Below, piece after piece: positions 61,923 through 64,000 of a stretch of 64,000 nucleotides of DNA. The position numbers and the translations under genes are program-made. The stretch's first letter is position 1. The number at the start of each line of letters is the position of its first letter. Source of the stretch: Bin107 sp965221655 (lineage in GTDB: Bacteria; UBA8248); the NCBI GenBank assembly GCA_965221655.1, contig OZ244906.1, positions 2,294,001 to 2,358,000 on the forward strand, read 5' to 3'. The notes below the pieces were generated by a model. It searched no databases, was not told the DNA's origin, and saw only the letters and a program-made list of their open reading frames with translations.

Positions 61923-63113
61923 TCAGCCGTAAAGACGCCGCATGAGCGCGGCGAAGTTGCGCCCCGGCGTCATGTTTCCGAGCACCACGGCCTCGCGCGC
62001 CCCCGTGGCGGCGGGCAGGTTGTTCGCGCGCCCCGTGAGCGTCCCCCACGCCAGCAGCGCGAAGCATACGGCCTCAACGGCGTCTGCGCGGACGCCCCGC
62101 GCGTCGCTCGCAATGAGTGGCAGGTTGCCCAGAGCCTCCTCAAGAGCGCGCATCAAGGTCGTGTTGTGGACGCCGCCGCCGCCGGCCACGACCTCTGCGG
62201 GCGGAGCGTCGCGGGGGAGGAAATCGCGTATCGCGTCCGCCGCGCACCGGGCCGAGAAGGCGGTGAGGGTGGCGATGGCGTCTTTGGCGTCGCGCCCGCG
62301 CATCCGGGCGAACACGTCGTCCACGAAAGCCTCTCCGAACTCTTCTCTGCCCGTGCTCTTGGGCGGCTTGCGTCCGATATAGGGGTGACGCGCGAGGGCG
62401 TCCAGGGTTTCGGGGCAAACGCGGCCCGCCGCCGCGAGCGCGCCGTCTTTGTCATAGGCTTGCGCACCGTTCGTTATCCTGTGCGCCAGGACGTCGAGCG
62501 GCATGTTCGCCGGCCCGCAGTCGAAGCCGAAAACGCCCTCTGCCCCCGCGGGGGGCAGATAGGTTACGTTCGAGATGCCGCCCAGGTTCAGGAAGGCGAC
62601 GGGAGCGTCCGCGCGGCTGAAGAGCATGCGGTGCGCCCAGGGGCTTAAGGGTGCGCCCGCCCCGCCCGCGGCCATGTCGCGCGGGCGAAAGTCCGAGACG
62701 CAGGTGATTCCCGTGCGCGCGACGATAAAGGCGGCATCGCCGATCTGAAGCGTTGAGGGCAGCAGCGGCCCGCGCGCGCCCACGCCGCTTTCCGGCAGGT
62801 GGCGCACCGTCTGGCCGTGGCTGCCGATGAAGTCGATGGCCGAGAGCGCGACGCTCGCCGCAGACGCCACCTCCTCCGCCGCCTCGGCGAAGGCCTCGCC
62901 GAGTGCGCGGTGCAGCGCGCATATCTCCTCGGTCGAGGCGCCCTCAGCACCTCCCGCCAGCAAAACGCGCTCGCGCAGGCCGCGCGCGTAGGGAGTGGTG
63001 CGAAAGGCGAGCGTCTCCACGCTTTCGTCCGGCGCAATCCGCACCAGGGCGGCGTCCACGCCGTCTGCGGAGGTGCCCGACATCAGCCCGATACCGAGCA
63101 GCGCGTCGCTCAA
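61923..63113 (-). CDS. anmK: anhydro-N-acetylmuramic acid kinase
   Basis: 396 aa. IGLMSGTSADGVDAAL near 9-24 is the ATP loop of AnmK; DFIGSHGQTVRHLP, LNLGGISNVTYLP, GPANMPLD and AGGGGVHNTTLM follow. It opens the 1,6-anhydro ring and phosphorylates anhydroMurNAc made by lytic transglycosylases. TTG 63113 follows GGAGG and overlaps the lytic transglycosylase stop by 4 nt (TTGA), which fits their shared pathway. Confidence 0.9.
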   Translation of the reverse strand: MSDALLGIGLMSGTSADGVDAALVRIAPDESVETLAFRTTPYARGLRERVLLAGGAEGASTEEICALHRALGEAFAEAAEEVASAASVALSAIDFIGSHGQTVRHLPESGVGARGPLLPSTLQIGDAAFIVARTGITCVSDFRPRDMAAGGAGAPLSPWAHRMLFSRADAPVAFLNLGGISNVTYLPPAGAEGVFGFDCGPANMPLDVLAHRITNGAQAYDKDGALAAAGRVCPETLDALARHPYIGRKPPKSTGREEFGEAFVDDVFARMRGRDAKDAIATLTAFSARCAADAIRDFLPRDAPPAEVVAGGGGVHNTTLMRALEEALGNLPLIASDARGVRADAVEAVCFALLAWGTLTGRANNLPAATGAREAVVLGNMTPGRNFAALMRRLYG

Positions 63114-64000
63114 GAAGGCGACCTCCGCGGCGCGCGGGACTCGCCCCCCGGGCCGTAGATGCGCTGGTATTCGCGGTAGTAGCCCAGAACCTTCTTCACG
63201 TAGTTTTTGGTCTCGGGGTAGGGAATTTCCTCGATGAAGACGTCGAGCGGTTTCTTGCGCCCGTTCTTCCACCATCTTTTGACGGGGCGGCTGCCCGCGT
63301 TGTAGCTCGCTATGGCGGGGACGAGCGCGCCGCGAAACTCGCGCAGCAGCGCGCCCAGGTAGCGCGCCCCCAGCCGCGCGTTGAGGGCGGGATCAAAAAG
63401 ATCGTCCAGCGATGCGAGGCGAATTTTGTGCTTGCGCGCGAGATTGAGGCCCGTGGCGGGCATGAGTTGCATGAGTCCCCGCGCGCCCGCGGGCGAAATC
63501 GCCCGCGCGTCGTAGGCACTCTCCGCGCGAATGACGGCGTTTACGAGAAAAGGATGCGCCCCGCCGGGCTCCGCGCGCTCGACGATCAGGGGGTAGACGG
63601 TCTCCCAGAAAGCCCGCGGCAGGTCGCGCCCGCCACCACTCACCGCGCCCCAAAACGATTCGTTGACCAGGCGTATGGCCCGGTGGCTGAGGCCCGCCTT
63701 CGTGAGGGCGCGCGCCGCGTGGTAGCGCGCATAGGGCGAGGGGTACAGACGCCTGTACTCCATGGCGGCGTATTCGTGCAGACCCACCGAGGAGAGCAGT
63801 TCGGCCACCCGGCGCACCCCCGCACTCTTGGGCGGAGGGCGCATCCACTCGCGGTATCCCGCCGTGCGCAGGGGTGGCGCGCCCAGGGACGCGGGGTCTT
63901 TCGCCCGCGCGAGGCGGGCGATGGCGCGCAGGGCCATCTGGCCGTAGTAGCGGTGGCGGTAGAGTCGTACGCAGTAGCGGTAGCGGGCAAGGGCGTTCTT
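63110..64000 (-). CDS. soluble lytic transglycosylase, 5'-truncated by the window edge
   Basis: At least 297 codons visible; the frame stays open to base 64000, so the N-terminal superhelical part lies beyond. The SLT domain shows IRAESAYDARAISPAGARGLMQLMPATG with the catalytic Glu-Ser, followed by YLGALLREFRGALVPAIASYNAG and the basic VKRWW. It cleaves peptidoglycan with formation of 1,6-anhydroMurNAc, the substrate source for the overlapping anmK. Confidence 0.88.
   Translation of the reverse strand, partial: KNALARYRYCVRLYRHRYYGQMALRAIARLARAKDPASLGAPPLRTAGYREWMRPPPKSAGVRRVAELLSSVGLHEYAAMEYRRLYPSPYARYHAARALTKAGLSHRAIRLVNESFWGAVSGGGRDLPRAFWETVYPLIVERAEPGGAHPFLVNAVIRAESAYDARAISPAGARGLMQLMPATGLNLARKHKIRLASLDDLFDPALNARLGARYLGALLREFRGALVPAIASYNAGSRPVKRWWKNGRKKPLDVFIEEIPYPETKNYVKKVLGYYREYQRIYGPGGESRAPRRSPS

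Overview
The window is a high-GC, densely coded bacterial chromosome segment. The cell appears to be Gram-negative: there is an OmpA-type lipoprotein, a Tat-exported binding protein, a TRAP-type binding protein, a soluble lytic transglycosylase and anhydro-MurNAc kinase. Many genes are CoA-linked or small-molecule catabolic (CaiB transferase, HMG-CoA-lyase family, enoyl-CoA hydratases, acyl-CoA ligase, FAH, creatininase, amidohydrolase, cupins), which fits a metabolically broad heterotroph. I cannot name a taxon from the sequence alone. No rRNA, tRNA or CRISPR array was seen.

Layout. 1-9 kb: E1 alpha/beta of a 2-oxoacid dehydrogenase, an FAH-family hydrolase, a dppBC-like permease pair read with an HMG-CoA-lyase-like gene, a CaiB CoA-transferase, and an amidohydrolase/Rieske pair. 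9-10 kb: an unrecognised exported protein. 10.4-14.8 kb: a complete sugar-type ABC operon behind a recognisable promoter. 15-26.9 kb: creatininase and VOC genes, a CoA operon (enoyl-CoA hydratase, ligase, enoyl-CoA hydratase), two tandem paralogous alpha/beta hydrolases, an M20 peptidase, a cupin, a methyltransferase, a TVP38-type and a DoxX-type membrane protein.

27-43.5 kb is an accessory stretch, visibly less GC-rich over most of its length. It holds a DUF429 gene, a probable selenocysteine protein of the GrdB-like selenoprotein B family read through an in-frame UGA at 28809-28811, a cysteine-dioxygenase-like gene, an alpha/beta hydrolase with an APC-Usp-Usp fusion, a two-subunit CoA-transferase, an ECF-type sigma factor, a binding protein paired with a two-TM sensor stub, a patch of gene fragments (HsdR, VapC, molybdenum hydroxylase), an aroE-like gene, and a GAF-GAF-degenerate-GGDEF gene overlapping mreB. 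Related arrays of five 10-bp units lie in opposite orientation at 29171-29220 and 43481-43530 and bracket most of this stretch.

43.7-64 kb returns to high-GC housekeeping and catabolic genes: cupin, RraA-like, NUDIX, MBL hydrolase, an aldolase-FBPase-OmpA operon, MFS, a deoxyribosyltransferase-like gene, TusA-like and bioD, a K+ channel, a TRAP binding protein without signal peptide, nagA, D-aminoacylase, a large TPR protein, an M20 deacylase, anmK and slt. The last part is enriched in amino-sugar and peptidoglycan recycling. The most noteworthy observations are the candidate selenoprotein with its downstream hairpin, the paired 10-bp phased repeats around the low-GC segment, and the mreB-coupled GAF/GGDEF protein.
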